From Indolivaga macrotermitis (GTDB lineage Bacteria > Bacteroidota > Bacteroidia > Bacteroidales > Dysgonomonadaceae): DNA of 64,000 nt. This document shows positions 17,223-26,176 of this stretch, piece by piece (positions within the stretch are counted from its first letter, which is position 1; each line of letters opens with the position of its first letter). The DNA is taken from assembly GCF_900128985.1 (NCBI RefSeq), contig NZ_FQUC01000011.1:1-64000 (forward strand), read 5' to 3'. The notes under the pieces were generated by a model. That model was not told the DNA's origin. It made no database searches and was given only the letters and a program-made list of their open reading frames with translations. Position numbers and translations under genes: made by a program.

Positions 17223-18071
17223 CTATTCCGCAGGTTTCTTTGAATTGCGAAAACCCACGGGAGTGAATCCTGTATTTTTCCGAAAGTATTTATTGAAGTT
17301 GGTCGGTTCATCGAATCCAAGCTCAAAGCCGATTTCTTTTGCTGATAAGTTGCTGTATGATAGTAGTCTTTTGGCTTCAAGTGTGATACGGTAGTCTATG
17401 TACGCTTTGGGTGTTTTACCTGTTAGTGTTTTAACTTCTTTAGATAATGCTTTTTCGCTGATACCCAGTAGCTGTACATAATACTGAATATTACGATTCT
17501 CCTTGAAGCGGCGTTCAACCTCATTATAGAATTTACGCCCAAGACTGTTTTGTGTAGGAGGATATGTGGATACAAGCTGTCTTTCGGCTTCAAGAATAAT
17601 AATACGCAGGAAGCTTTGGGCTATGTTAATCTGAAAACTATCGGTCTGCTGTTTTAGTTCATTTTCTAATTGGGCGAATAGATTGCTTATCAAACTCTTG
17701 TTAAGTATAACGGTTTTGTTTAGATTAACAGGGTTCAGAATCTCGGATGTGTAAAGTAGATTCGAATCTTGTTCGGTCATATTAAAGAAAGAGTCGGTGA
17801 ACAGAATCATCTTTCCGGCATATTCACAATCGGTATCGAACTGGCAGACTTGTCCGGCTGCAATTATCAGTAGTTCGCCACTTGTAATGACGATTTCCCG
17901 AAAATCTACATGTAGACGGATATTCCCTTCTGTAAGCCATATGACTTGAAAAAAAGCAGCCTTATGAGGTTGTCCCAGAAGTTTCGGAACTTTCTTCGTA
18001 AACTGCATATCCTTAACTTCTATATCTATCGGTAAGGTTTTGAACCCGACAGTCCTGATATTTTCGTTCAT
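17223..18071 (-). CDS. AraC-family transcriptional regulator
   Basis: From ATG at 18071 the protein has 282 residues. The longer frame to 18110 begins with TTG, so it is not preferred. An N-terminal cupin-like sensor (NIRLHVDFREIVITSGELLIIAAGQVCQF) is followed by a C-terminal double helix-turn-helix of about 100 residues. The latter includes VQLLGISEKALSKEVKTLTGKTPKAYI and the signature AKEIGFELGFDEPTNFNKYFRKNTGFTPVGFR. The effector is unknown. Its likely target is the downstream flavin-reductase-like gene, in the same orientation. The HD hydrolase gene lies 45 bp upstream. Confidence 0.9.
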   Translation of the reverse strand: MNENIRTVGFKTLPIDIEVKDMQFTKKVPKLLGQPHKAAFFQVIWLTEGNIRLHVDFREIVITSGELLIIAAGQVCQFDTDCEYAGKMILFTDSFFNMTEQDSNLLYTSEILNPVNLNKTVILNKSLISNLFAQLENELKQQTDSFQINIAQSFLRIIILEAERQLVSTYPPTQNSLGRKFYNEVERRFKENRNIQYYVQLLGISEKALSKEVKTLTGKTPKAYIDYRITLEAKRLLSYSNLSAKEIGFELGFDEPTNFNKYFRKNTGFTPVGFRNSKKPAE

Positions 18072-18116
18072 CGTGGAGATTCTTAATTGATAACCTGATT
18101 GGTGAGCCAATATGAT

Positions 18117-18746
18117 TTAAATGATTCCTGAAGACAAGAGATCTAGTTCTTCTTCCAGATTTATACGGGCTTGCTGTTCGTATTTTTCAATGAAATACTT
18201 GGTCTTGAATATTGAATTCATATTCAGGAAATGTGCGAGTGCCTTTTTTCTGCCATATATATAATCTGTATTTGTGTAGTTAAAGTATTCGCTGCGGATA
18301 TTCTGTTTGTAGGCAGTATATGCTTTGGTATCAGACCCTAATATCGATAAATCGCTATCTGTGAAAAGATTAGTGTCATTGTCTTCATTCAAGCTATGCC
18401 CTTTGGTTGCCAGAATATGCATGATACATCTTTGTATACGATTTTTGGGATAGCCGATTTCATTCAATCGTTCTTCTGCAAGGGAAGCACTTTCAACTTC
18501 ATTGTCAGAGCGTTGGGTATTGTAAATGATGTCGTGGTAATAAAGGGCAAATAATATGCTATGCCAATCTTCAATCTGATTTTTTACTTCAAGCAGTTCA
18601 TTATACATTTGTTTCAGATGAGTCAGGTCGTGATAATATCTGCCGGCATCATGCAGGTTGATTACTATTTCGTTCCAAAATCGGGCAGCGGTATTTTTAT
18701 CTGCCGAATAATTCCTTACGAGTTCTGTAAATACTTGTTTCAGCAT
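18117..18746 (-). CDS. HD-superfamily metal-dependent phosphohydrolase
   Basis: These 209 residues match the COG4339-type predicted HD hydrolases: WNEIVINLHDAGRYYHDLTHLKQMY, FALYYHDIIYNT (the HD pair), ESASLAEERL, and a later H-x-L-A-T-K-G-H and LFTDSDLSILG acidic motif. Members of this group are small stand-alone HD proteins with unknown substrate. The start ATG at 18746 opens directly into the domain. The flanking genes give no hint of a pathway. Confidence 0.85.
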   Translation of the reverse strand: MLKQVFTELVRNYSADKNTAARFWNEIVINLHDAGRYYHDLTHLKQMYNELLEVKNQIEDWHSILFALYYHDIIYNTQRSDNEVESASLAEERLNEIGYPKNRIQRCIMHILATKGHSLNEDNDTNLFTDSDLSILGSDTKAYTAYKQNIRSEYFNYTNTDYIYGRKKALAHFLNMNSIFKTKYFIEKYEQQARINLEEELDLLSSGII

Positions 18747-18819
18747 AAGATATAAAATAAGTGTAATTCGATACTAATTTATGAATAATTATCGAATTAC
18801 ACTCTCTTCCGGTTTTCAA

Positions 18820-19941
18820 TTACCGTATATCTTCCGCATTTTGCTTTTTGTGAACAATCTCTTTTATTGGTTTTACTTCCTTCCCATCCCAGCGATAGTA
18901 ACGAATTATATGATGAGTTTTTTCCATAATAGGCGAACCGTTTTTATCTTCCAGAATATTGCCGTTTCCGTCGGATTTGCCTTCTTCGGTGGCTTCTATT
19001 TCTACAATTAATTCGTTAATGGGGATACCCGAACTTTCAGGATATTCGATTGTATTAGTCGTTTGGTCATACTCATTGTACATGTTTCTGACATCGGCAT
19101 TAGCTACTAATAAAGTTTTTCCATTATCAAACCGCACCGGAAGATATATTTGTTTGTAATCGCTGAACCCGTATTCGCCACTCGCGTAAGAGTGGGGTAG
19201 TTCGACCAGTTTGGTATCGGTTTTTACTACAAAGACATTGCCTTCCGATTCGGGACAACTTTCTCCATGATGCCAGTATATGCGTGCAATTTTAGGATTA
19301 CCTTTAAGTGATGCCCTCGAATCTTCTATAAAGTACTGGTTGTAATACTCTATGTCAAATAGCTTAATGTCAAGCGATAGGGTGTCGGATATTTTAACGT
19401 TGTAGGATGCGTATTCGCAGGGAGTGAATACGAGTTTAAATCGGTGATTGGAATCTCCGGTTGCACTTTTTCCCAGAATAAACTGATTGTAAGTATTGCC
19501 GATATCTATATTTTCGTCTTTGATGTATCCGAATGTATCCTGATAGAACCGGCGGTCATTGCTTCCTTTGTAACGGATATAATACCATTTGACTTTACTT
19601 TGGGGTTCGACACCTTCCCTTTCTATTGTTATTTGTGTAAATGGGTCCAGAATAGATATTATACCGTCTTTATCCGGTGCGGCATATACTTGGGTCGGTT
19701 TATCGAATGTAAACCGGTATTTGCTAAGCCCGAAGGCATAAGCATCAGTATTCCATGCGGTTTCTCCCGGTATAAATATTTCTATATACGGAAAGTTGGT
19801 TACCGTATCGCATTTATCGGTAGTGTGGGACGCTGCCGCTGTTACTGTTTCGGTATTTTGCTCAGAGTGTTTACTTTGCGTACAACTGAAGGTTATATTT
19901 ATGAGTAGTATAAAAAAGAGTGTTGTTTTTAATCTGTTCAT
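18820..19941 (-). CDS. SH3-like domain lipoprotein of unknown function
   Basis: A 373-residue lipoprotein with lipobox ITFSC (Cys20) and an Asn/Thr/Glu-rich linker. Residues about 80-150 read like a bacterial SH3 domain (TQVYAAPDKDGIISILDPFTQITIE, WYYIRYKG, YQDTFGYIKDENI). The rest is beta-rich (FKLVFTPCEYASYNVKISD, IARIYWHHGESCPES). I do not recognise the whole. It starts 29 bp after the stop of the 19971-20618 gene on the same strand, so the two may share a transcript. Confidence 0.75.
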   Translation of the reverse strand: MNRLKTTLFFILLINITFSCTQSKHSEQNTETVTAAASHTTDKCDTVTNFPYIEIFIPGETAWNTDAYAFGLSKYRFTFDKPTQVYAAPDKDGIISILDPFTQITIEREGVEPQSKVKWYYIRYKGSNDRRFYQDTFGYIKDENIDIGNTYNQFILGKSATGDSNHRFKLVFTPCEYASYNVKISDTLSLDIKLFDIEYYNQYFIEDSRASLKGNPKIARIYWHHGESCPESEGNVFVVKTDTKLVELPHSYASGEYGFSDYKQIYLPVRFDNGKTLLVANADVRNMYNEYDQTTNTIEYPESSGIPINELIVEIEATEEGKSDGNGNILEDKNGSPIMEKTHHIIRYYRWDGKEVKPIKEIVHKKQNAEDIR

Positions 19942-19970
19942 CAGAAGGTATTCTTATGAATTAACCTGTT

Positions 19971-20618
19971 CTATTCGTTAGGATTATTAGTCCAGTGTGT
20001 AAGTGATTCACAAAAACGACGGGTAAAAAAATCCTCTTTGTCGGACAGGTATTCGACAATATCCGCAAATGTAATAATTTCATTATTCCCTTTGACATTC
20101 TGCGGCTGGATGCAAACTACTTTTACCGTATAATGGTTTGAAGTATTTTTCAGCAGGGTATTGTCTACCCATCCCATTTCATTCAGTTTGGAAAGCAGAT
20201 TATCGTACTTTTTCTTGATCATGCTCGCTTGGCGGATAGCTATTACTCCATCTACCAAGTTGGGAATATTATGTTTTTTTGCTTCGCCTATATAATTGTG
20301 TTGCAAGGGTAGCACTGTATTAACATCTGTTATTAATTCTATCAGATATACTTCTTTTTGACTTTCGTTTACAGCTAGATAGTCAATCTTCAGAGGATCA
20401 GTAGAATGGGTGAGGTCGGCGTCGAAAACAGTACCGGCACTGACAGGGAATTCGGGGATGATGTGATCGGGTTTTATCCCAAACTTCTTTTCAATAATAC
20501 AGGGTAAATAAATTCCGAATAGGATGTCGGTTCTGCGTTGTAATAAAAATGCAGGAAAATTGCGCCATTCGTCTAGTCGGTCAAATACTTCATTGATAAG
20601 ATAATGCTCATTTGTCAT
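19971..20618 (-). CDS. Unknown protein, possible PD-(D/E)XK-like fold
   Basis: These 215 soluble residues contain FPAFLLQRRTDILFGIYLPCIIEKKFG, then LKIDYLAVNESQKEVYLIELITD, which has the spacing of a PD-(D/E)XK core (Asp in one strand, Glu in the next). The lysine of ExK is missing (ELI) in the motif as I align it, so activity is doubtful and the fold is only a guess. No restriction or modification partner is nearby. The next gene downstream (18820-19941) is an unrelated lipoprotein. Confidence 0.65.
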   Translation of the reverse strand: MTNEHYLINEVFDRLDEWRNFPAFLLQRRTDILFGIYLPCIIEKKFGIKPDHIIPEFPVSAGTVFDADLTHSTDPLKIDYLAVNESQKEVYLIELITDVNTVLPLQHNYIGEAKKHNIPNLVDGVIAIRQASMIKKKYDNLLSKLNEMGWVDNTLLKNTSNHYTVKVVCIQPQNVKGNNEIITFADIVEYLSDKEDFFTRRFCESLTHWTNNPNE

Positions 20619-20789
20619 AACGATGCAAATTTTAAAAATTTAGAGCTTATTTATTTAATGGGAGGATTTTGTCTTTTTGTTGTTTTATATAGGATTTATT
20701 GCTGTTATAAAGAAAGAATATCTTTCTCAAATAATCAAATGCTTTTATATAAATTTCTTTATGATAGTTTAATCTCGAATGCAAAAGTA

Positions 20790-20821
20790 TATAAAAAAAC
20801 CTAAGTATGAAACTTAGGTTT
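20790..20821 (-). terminator. Terminator of the nfn operon
   Basis: AAACCTAAG / CTTAGGTTT (9 bp) with a 7-nt loop. On the minus strand it runs into TTTTTTTATA. The 278 bp between 20619 and 20896 hold this terminator and nothing else I can support. Confidence 0.85.
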
Positions 20822-20896
20822 TTGATAAATGTGTATTTAACACTTATATCTGTGTCTGAGGCCTTGAAATAGGTGTCTAGACAATTTTCACAAATG

Positions 20897-22375
20897 TTAA
20901 TTAACTTTTGATAGTGATGAGTCCATCGCAGCAGCTGCCTGACGGCCATCACCCATAGCTAAAATGACGGTGGCTCCTCCACGTACGATGTCACCTCCGG
21001 CGTATACTCCGGGTAAGTCTGTCTCCATTGTATCCTGATTAATAACGATGGTTCCCCATTTGGTAACATCTAATCCTGAGAAGGTTGATGGTATCAATGG
21101 GTTAGGAGATACTCCCACGCTGACGATAACTTCGTCTACATCAATCCACTCCGTAGCTCCTTCGATAGGTACGGGCTTGCGACGCCCCGAAGCATCAGGT
21201 TCGCCCAATTCCATTTTCTGCAGCAGCATTCGTTGTAAACGGCCATTTGCGTCACCTTCGTACCGGATTGGATTATGCAGGGTAAGGAATTCGATACCTT
21301 CTTCTTTAGCATGTTTTACTTCCTCAGCACGGGCAGGCATCTCTTCGTCCGAGCGGCGATATACAACCATTGCCCGTTCGGCACCCAGACGGCGTGCGGT
21401 ACGGACTGCGTCCATAGCTGTATTACCGGCACCGATGATAGCAACACTTTTTCCTTTTTGCACAGGGGTGTCGCTTTCGGGATTTGAGGCATCCATCAGG
21501 TTGACCCGGGTAAGGAATTCGTTTGCCGACATTACACCTATGAGATTCTCACCGGGGATGTTCATGAAGTTGGGCAGGCCTGCTCCACTGGCTACAAAGA
21601 TTCCTTTAAAGCCTTCGTTCAAAAGATCTTCATGAGAAATCGTTTTTCCAACAATACAGTTCTTTATGAACTTAACTCCTATTTTATTCAGTACATCTAG
21701 TTCAAAATCTACAATATCATTAGGAAGACGGAATTCTGGAATACCATATTTCAATACTCCTCCGATTTCGTGTAATGCTTCGAAGACAGTGATGTCGTAT
21801 CCTCTTTTCGCCATATCTCCGGCAAATGATAGTCCGGCAGGTCCGGAACCTACAACTGCTACTTTGATACCGTTCGATTTTGGAGTTTCCGGTTCAGGGA
21901 TGATTCCGTTCAGACGCTCGTAATCGGCAGCAAATCTTTCCAGATATCCTATGGCTACGGGTTCCTTACCCATTTTCTGGATGTATATACATTGGGCTTC
22001 GCATTGTTTCTCCTGAGGACAAACGCGTCCGCAAACGGCAGGTAAGGCACTGGTTTCTTTCAGTGTGCGTGATGCTTCAAGGAAATCACCCCGTTCGATA
22101 TTCTTGATAAATGTAGGAATGTTTATCTCTACAGGGCAGCCTGTTACGCAGGTTGGATTACCACAATCGAGGCAGCGTGAAGCTTCTGCAACAGCTTGCT
22201 CTTTGGTAAGTCCCTGATTAACTTCAGCTTTCAGTTCGTGACTGCGAAATTCGGGATCGAGTTCATTCATATGCACACGTGCACGTTCGCCCCGTTCTTT
22301 AGCTTTTATGCTTCTGCGCAGTTCGTCCCTCCAAGGCTCGCTCCGCCTTTGTTTCATATATTCTTCTCGTGTCAT
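20897..22375 (-). CDS. nfnB: NfnB/GltD-type NADP(H)-binding flavoprotein subunit
   Basis: These 492 residues fit the glutamate-synthase small-subunit family. An N-terminal helical domain carries two four-cysteine [4Fe-4S] motifs (CLDCGNPTCVTGCP and CGRVCPQEKQCEAQC). A first dinucleotide fold (VAVVGSGPAGLSFAGDMA) and a second (SVAIIGAGNTAMDAVRTARRLGA) follow, then a terminal FAD motif (GVYAGGDIVRGGATVILAMGDGR). The upstream neighbour is the sulfide/dihydroorotate-dehydrogenase-like subunit. No large glutamate synthase gene is next to it. The pair therefore fits NfnAB, the electron-bifurcating NADH-dependent ferredoxin:NADP+ oxidoreductase, better than glutamate synthase. A true GltD role cannot be excluded. 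Confidence 0.88.
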   Translation of the reverse strand: MTREEYMKQRRSEPWRDELRRSIKAKERGERARVHMNELDPEFRSHELKAEVNQGLTKEQAVAEASRCLDCGNPTCVTGCPVEINIPTFIKNIERGDFLEASRTLKETSALPAVCGRVCPQEKQCEAQCIYIQKMGKEPVAIGYLERFAADYERLNGIIPEPETPKSNGIKVAVVGSGPAGLSFAGDMAKRGYDITVFEALHEIGGVLKYGIPEFRLPNDIVDFELDVLNKIGVKFIKNCIVGKTISHEDLLNEGFKGIFVASGAGLPNFMNIPGENLIGVMSANEFLTRVNLMDASNPESDTPVQKGKSVAIIGAGNTAMDAVRTARRLGAERAMVVYRRSDEEMPARAEEVKHAKEEGIEFLTLHNPIRYEGDANGRLQRMLLQKMELGEPDASGRRKPVPIEGATEWIDVDEVIVSVGVSPNPLIPSTFSGLDVTKWGTIVINQDTMETDLPGVYAGGDIVRGGATVILAMGDGRQAAAAMDSSLSKVN

Positions 22376-22463
22376 TTTTTTCTGATCGTTTTCTTGAAAA
22401 AAGAAGTTTCCGTATTTACGGTTATATATAATGTATAATTAAGCAATATTCAGGTCTGAGGCC

Positions 22464-23246
22464 TTAGCTATAGGCTTTAAGTCTCATCAGCATTTCGTCG
22501 AAATCAACTTTGTGGGCATCGAATTCGGGACCATCAACACATACGAATTTGGTTTTTCCATCGACTGTAACTCTACATGCTCCACACATTCCGGTACCGT
22601 CAACCATAATTGTATTGAGTGACGACATTGTTGGTATATCATACTTTTTAGTGAGAAGCGATACGAATTTCATCATAATTGCTGGTCCGATAGTTACACA
22701 CAGATCTACTTTTTCGCGCTTGATTACCGATTCTACACCATCGGTTACCAACCCTTTTTGTCCTGACGATCCGTCGTCGGTCATAACAATGACTTCATCC
22801 GAATACTGCGCAACTTGCTCTTCAAGTATGACAAGGTCTTTATTACGGGCTGCCAAAACAGAAATCACTCTGTTTCCGGCTTTTTTCATAGCTTCGATAA
22901 TCGGCAACATAGGAGCTATACCTACACCGCCTCCTGCACATACTACTGTGCCGTAGTTTTCGATATGGGTTGCTTTACCTAAAGGGCCTACCAGATCGGT
23001 AATGTAATCGCCTTCGTTCAGGTTACAAAGTTTTTCGGATGATACGCCTACACTTTGTACAACTATAGTGATGGTGCCTTTTTCGGGATCGCTCTGAGCG
23101 ATAGTAAGTGGGATACGTTCTCCTTTCTCACCGACTTTTACTATAACAAAATGTCCTGCACGGCGGCTTCGGGCTATCAAAGGGGCTTCGACTACGAACT
23201 CAACCACTTTGGGCGAAAAGTATTGTTTTCGGATAATTCTATTCAT
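22464..23246 (-). CDS. nfnA: NfnA-type FAD/NAD-binding, [2Fe-2S] subunit
   Basis: From ATG at 23246 (MNRIIRKQYFSPKVVEF) the protein has 260 residues. The frame extends to a TTG at 23282, but relatives begin at the ATG. It has an FAD-binding barrel (GHFVIVKVGEKGERIPLTIA), an NAD-binding fold (VVCAGGGVGIAPMLPIIEAMKKAGN, DLCVTIGPAIMMKFV) and a C-terminal [2Fe-2S] cysteine cluster (GTGMCGACRVTVDGKTKFVCVDGPEFDAH), as in the DHODH electron-transfer subunit and NfnA. It is 88 bp upstream of nfnB on the same strand. The two should form a complex that balances NADH, NADPH and ferredoxin. Confidence 0.88.
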   Translation of the reverse strand: MNRIIRKQYFSPKVVEFVVEAPLIARSRRAGHFVIVKVGEKGERIPLTIAQSDPEKGTITIVVQSVGVSSEKLCNLNEGDYITDLVGPLGKATHIENYGTVVCAGGGVGIAPMLPIIEAMKKAGNRVISVLAARNKDLVILEEQVAQYSDEVIVMTDDGSSGQKGLVTDGVESVIKREKVDLCVTIGPAIMMKFVSLLTKKYDIPTMSSLNTIMVDGTGMCGACRVTVDGKTKFVCVDGPEFDAHKVDFDEMLMRLKAYS

Positions 23247-23399
23247 GTCATTTTTAGTTTGATTACAAATATAAGAAAACAATAGATTTTATCTAACTTA
23301 TATAGACGAAAGTTTAACTATTGATATGTATTCGAATATCTAAATATTAAAAAGTTAACCGGAGTTAGCATTTGCTCCTCAATGTGTAAATTATATTTT

Positions 23400-24350
23400 T
23401 CATATTGCAACAAGAGCATACATCGCGAAAAGCGCCATGATGACTGATATCAGAATTATAGCTATTGCGCTGATAATGGATGATTTGAGAAAGGATATAC
23501 TTTTTTTCTCTTCAAAGAAGTATAGATGTGCTTTGAAAAAGTACCATATGATATATGCTAAATATAGGAGAGTAAGAAAGCTGTCGATCTTGTCCCAAAA
23601 TGGAATAAGCCCGATTTTATTCATTATGAAGCTCAGAAGATTGAGGAATGTCATTATCAGCAAGATAAAGGAAAAATAGTATAGAGTGAAGATACCGCTG
23701 TCCGAATAGTATTTTCGTTGGCGAAAATGGAATATCCATACCCAAAAGGCGAAGATCGGCATATATATGAATAGTACCTTGGTAAGGTTGTGGGTTATGA
23801 ATTCCCATATCTTTTCACTTTTATTTTTGTTAAGTATATTGGATAGGGCCTTTATTGCATATTTAGTAGAATAATATTGATCTGTTGGTATATTATAAAT
23901 TTCAGAAATTGAATCTAATTGTGCGATTGTGCTTATTTCGATTTCGATTGCTTTGCCGGTATCTTTGTTGGTGCCGTTTACCGTGAATTCTGTCGTATGA
24001 TCACTCGTAGCATTAATATCTACCTGAATACTGTTGGTTCCGAGTATTCCATAGAGAAAGAATGTAATGAAACTGACAAATATGTATAGCTTGATAGGGT
24101 CAACATAGCTTTTGCGCTTTCCCGAAATGTATTCTTTGGGAAGTTTTCCGGGCGATAAGATAAGGTGTTTAATTGTTATCCAAAATGTACTGTCGTAATG
24201 GAATAAGTCGGCTGCAAAATGATGTATTAGTTGAAGAAATGTATAATTAATATCGGTGTTTTCCTGTCCGCAATGCGGGCAAAATCGCTCTGCTACATAT
24301 TTTCCGCAATTCTGACAGGTTTTTTCAGCCCTTATTTTCGCATGACTCAT
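23400..24350 (-). CDS. DUF3667 membrane protein with N-terminal zinc ribbon
   Basis: A Bacteroidota-typical family. The zinc ribbon (residues about 11-30, TCQNCGKY...FCPHCGQ) is followed by the conserved soluble motif (FLQLIHHFAADLFHYDSTFWITIKHLILSPGKLPKEYISGKRKSYVDPIKLYIFVS) and about five transmembrane segments, one near residue 95 and the rest in the C-terminal half. A loop of about 90 residues between the first and second segments lies outside or inside the membrane. The function is unknown. It is monocistronic. The 247 bp upstream to 24597 show no clear signal. Confidence 0.88.
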   Translation of the reverse strand: MSHAKIRAEKTCQNCGKYVAERFCPHCGQENTDINYTFLQLIHHFAADLFHYDSTFWITIKHLILSPGKLPKEYISGKRKSYVDPIKLYIFVSFITFFLYGILGTNSIQVDINATSDHTTEFTVNGTNKDTGKAIEIEISTIAQLDSISEIYNIPTDQYYSTKYAIKALSNILNKNKSEKIWEFITHNLTKVLFIYMPIFAFWVWIFHFRQRKYYSDSGIFTLYYFSFILLIMTFLNLLSFIMNKIGLIPFWDKIDSFLTLLYLAYIIWYFFKAHLYFFEEKKSISFLKSSIISAIAIILISVIMALFAMYALVAI

Positions 24351-24597
24351 GTATATATACCCTTTAGAACATTCTTGATAATAATGAATGTTGCAAATAT
24401 ATATTAAAATTATTTAATTCGCTTCCTTTCTTTTCTCCTAAACTGGTTTGTACTAGCATTATTTCCGACTTTGGGGCTGATTTGTTTTCATTCTGTTGAT
24501 TGTTGAACCTCAGTGTCTTATTCTTGCTGTTTTTTATTAAATTTGTCGAAATTTTGGCAATCACTGTAACCAAAATGTAAAAACACATAATAATATA

Positions 24598-26058
24598 ATG
24601 CTAGAAAAAATTTTCAGGAAAAAAGATATTCATCAGATGCTCACTGAAGCGGAGGGTTCGAATGATGGATTGAGGCGAAATCTTACCGCAGCGAATCTAG
24701 TCACATTGGGTATTGGCGCAATAGTGGGGACAGGTATTTTTGTAATTACCGGAACGGCAGCAGCTAACTATGCGGGTCCGGGGTTAACTATATCTTTTCT
24801 TATATCGGTGGTCGGATGTATAATGGCTGGACTCTGTTATGCCGAATTTGCCGCAATGATTCCTGTTGCCGGTAGTGTATATTCGTATAGCTATTCTACA
24901 ATGGGCGAGGGATTAGCCTGGTTTATCGGCTGGGTGCTTGTACTCGAATATTTGTTTGCCTGTTCTAGTGTTGCTGTTGGGTGGTCGGGTTATATAGTGA
25001 GCCTCTGCGAAGGCTGGGGGATACACCTGCCTCAACATTTGTCGTATGCCACATTTGATCATACCGAAGCCGGTTGGGTGATGACCGGTAGCCTCTTTAA
25101 TTTTCCGGCTGTGTTTATTATTGTGCTTGTTTCCACTTTATTATTAGGGGGGATCAAGCAATCTGCTTTTATCAATAATATTATTGTGGTGATAAAAGTC
25201 GGGGTGATCTTGCTTTTTATCGGATTTGGGCTATCGTATATTGATACTAGTAACTGGGATCCTTATATTCCGGCAAATACAGGTAGTTTTGGAGAATTCG
25301 GATGGAGTGGGGTGCTTCGTGGAGCCGGAGTTGTATTTTATGCCTATCTCGGTTTTGATGCTTTATCGACCGCTGCTCAGGAAGCAAAAAATCCGCAAAG
25401 GGATATGCCGAAAGGTATTTTGATTTCATTATTGATATGTGCTGTCTTATACATATCGGTAACAGCTATTTTGACGGGGATTGTAAATTACAAAGATCTG
25501 GATGTGGCGGCTCCAATTGCACTGGCTATAGACCGCACGGGTTCAGGTTTGGCGTGGTTGAGTCCGTTTATTAAACTAGGTGCTATTGCCGGTCTTAGTT
25601 CCGTTATTTTAGTGATGATGCTGGCGCAGTCTCGGATCTACTATTCTATATCTAAAGATGGCTTATTGCCTAAATTTCTATCTAAAATACATAAAAAGAG
25701 TGGTATACCTCATCGTGCTACTTTTCTAGCCTGTGTTATTACTTCGGTGTTTGCCGGATTGTTTCCTTTGCATGTATTGACCGAACTGGTTTCAATTGGT
25801 ACATTAATGGCGTTTTCTATTGTATGTATTTCTATATTGGTCTTGAGGAAGACCCAACCCGACTTAAAGCGACCGTTTAAAACTCCTTTTGTTCCTTTTG
25901 TACCGCTTTTGGGAGCGGGGGTTTGTATTATGCAGATGCTGGCTTTGCCTTGGGGTACTTGGGTAAGGCTTATAATCTGGACTTTAGCCGGGCTTATCTT
26001 ATATTTAGCCTATGGTCAAAAGCATAGTGTATTGAACAAATCGTCTTTGAAAAAATGA
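24598..26058 (+). CDS. APC-family amino acid permease (cationic amino acid transporter type)
   Basis: A 486-residue, 12-plus-segment transporter. The helix-1 motif GIGAIVGTGIFVITG and the CAT/YfnA-type elements (GPGLTISFLISVVGCIMAGLCYAEFAAMIPVAGSVYSYSYSTMGEG, FFAYLGFDALSTAAQEAKNPQRDMPKGI-like) are present. The N-terminus IFRKKDIHQML and the long C-terminal helices are usual for the group. It imports amino acids with protons. Substrate specificity cannot be read from sequence. It stands alone, with no metabolic partner adjacent. Confidence 0.92.
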   Translation: MLEKIFRKKDIHQMLTEAEGSNDGLRRNLTAANLVTLGIGAIVGTGIFVITGTAAANYAGPGLTISFLISVVGCIMAGLCYAEFAAMIPVAGSVYSYSYSTMGEGLAWFIGWVLVLEYLFACSSVAVGWSGYIVSLCEGWGIHLPQHLSYATFDHTEAGWVMTGSLFNFPAVFIIVLVSTLLLGGIKQSAFINNIIVVIKVGVILLFIGFGLSYIDTSNWDPYIPANTGSFGEFGWSGVLRGAGVVFYAYLGFDALSTAAQEAKNPQRDMPKGILISLLICAVLYISVTAILTGIVNYKDLDVAAPIALAIDRTGSGLAWLSPFIKLGAIAGLSSVILVMMLAQSRIYYSISKDGLLPKFLSKIHKKSGIPHRATFLACVITSVFAGLFPLHVLTELVSIGTLMAFSIVCISILVLRKTQPDLKRPFKTPFVPFVPLLGAGVCIMQMLALPWGTWVRLIIWTLAGLILYLAYGQKHSVLNKSSLKK

Positions 26059-26176
26059 TGTCCTGATCCTGTTAACATATTTGTAAAGTTAAATATTAAC
26101 TAATTTTCAATTTTTATTGTTTATTATTAATAAATGTCTATTTTTGTACCTAGAATGAACAAACTCAACTCTTTAT

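Noticed and set aside
18072-18110. Longer AraC start at 18110
   Set aside because: This is a TTG codon; the ATG at 18071 begins at the part that matches the family.
20604-20804. 66-residue frame in the intergenic region next to nfnB
   Set aside because: AT-rich random frame that ends beside the terminator, with no family.
20897-22375. Classical glutamate synthase small subunit only
   Set aside because: Its partner is an NfnA-type subunit and no large GltB gene is adjacent, so NfnB is the better name, though GltD activity is not excluded.
23247-23282. Longer NfnA start at 23282
   Set aside because: It begins with TTG and adds residues not seen in relatives; ATG at 23246 fits the conserved MNRIIRK start.
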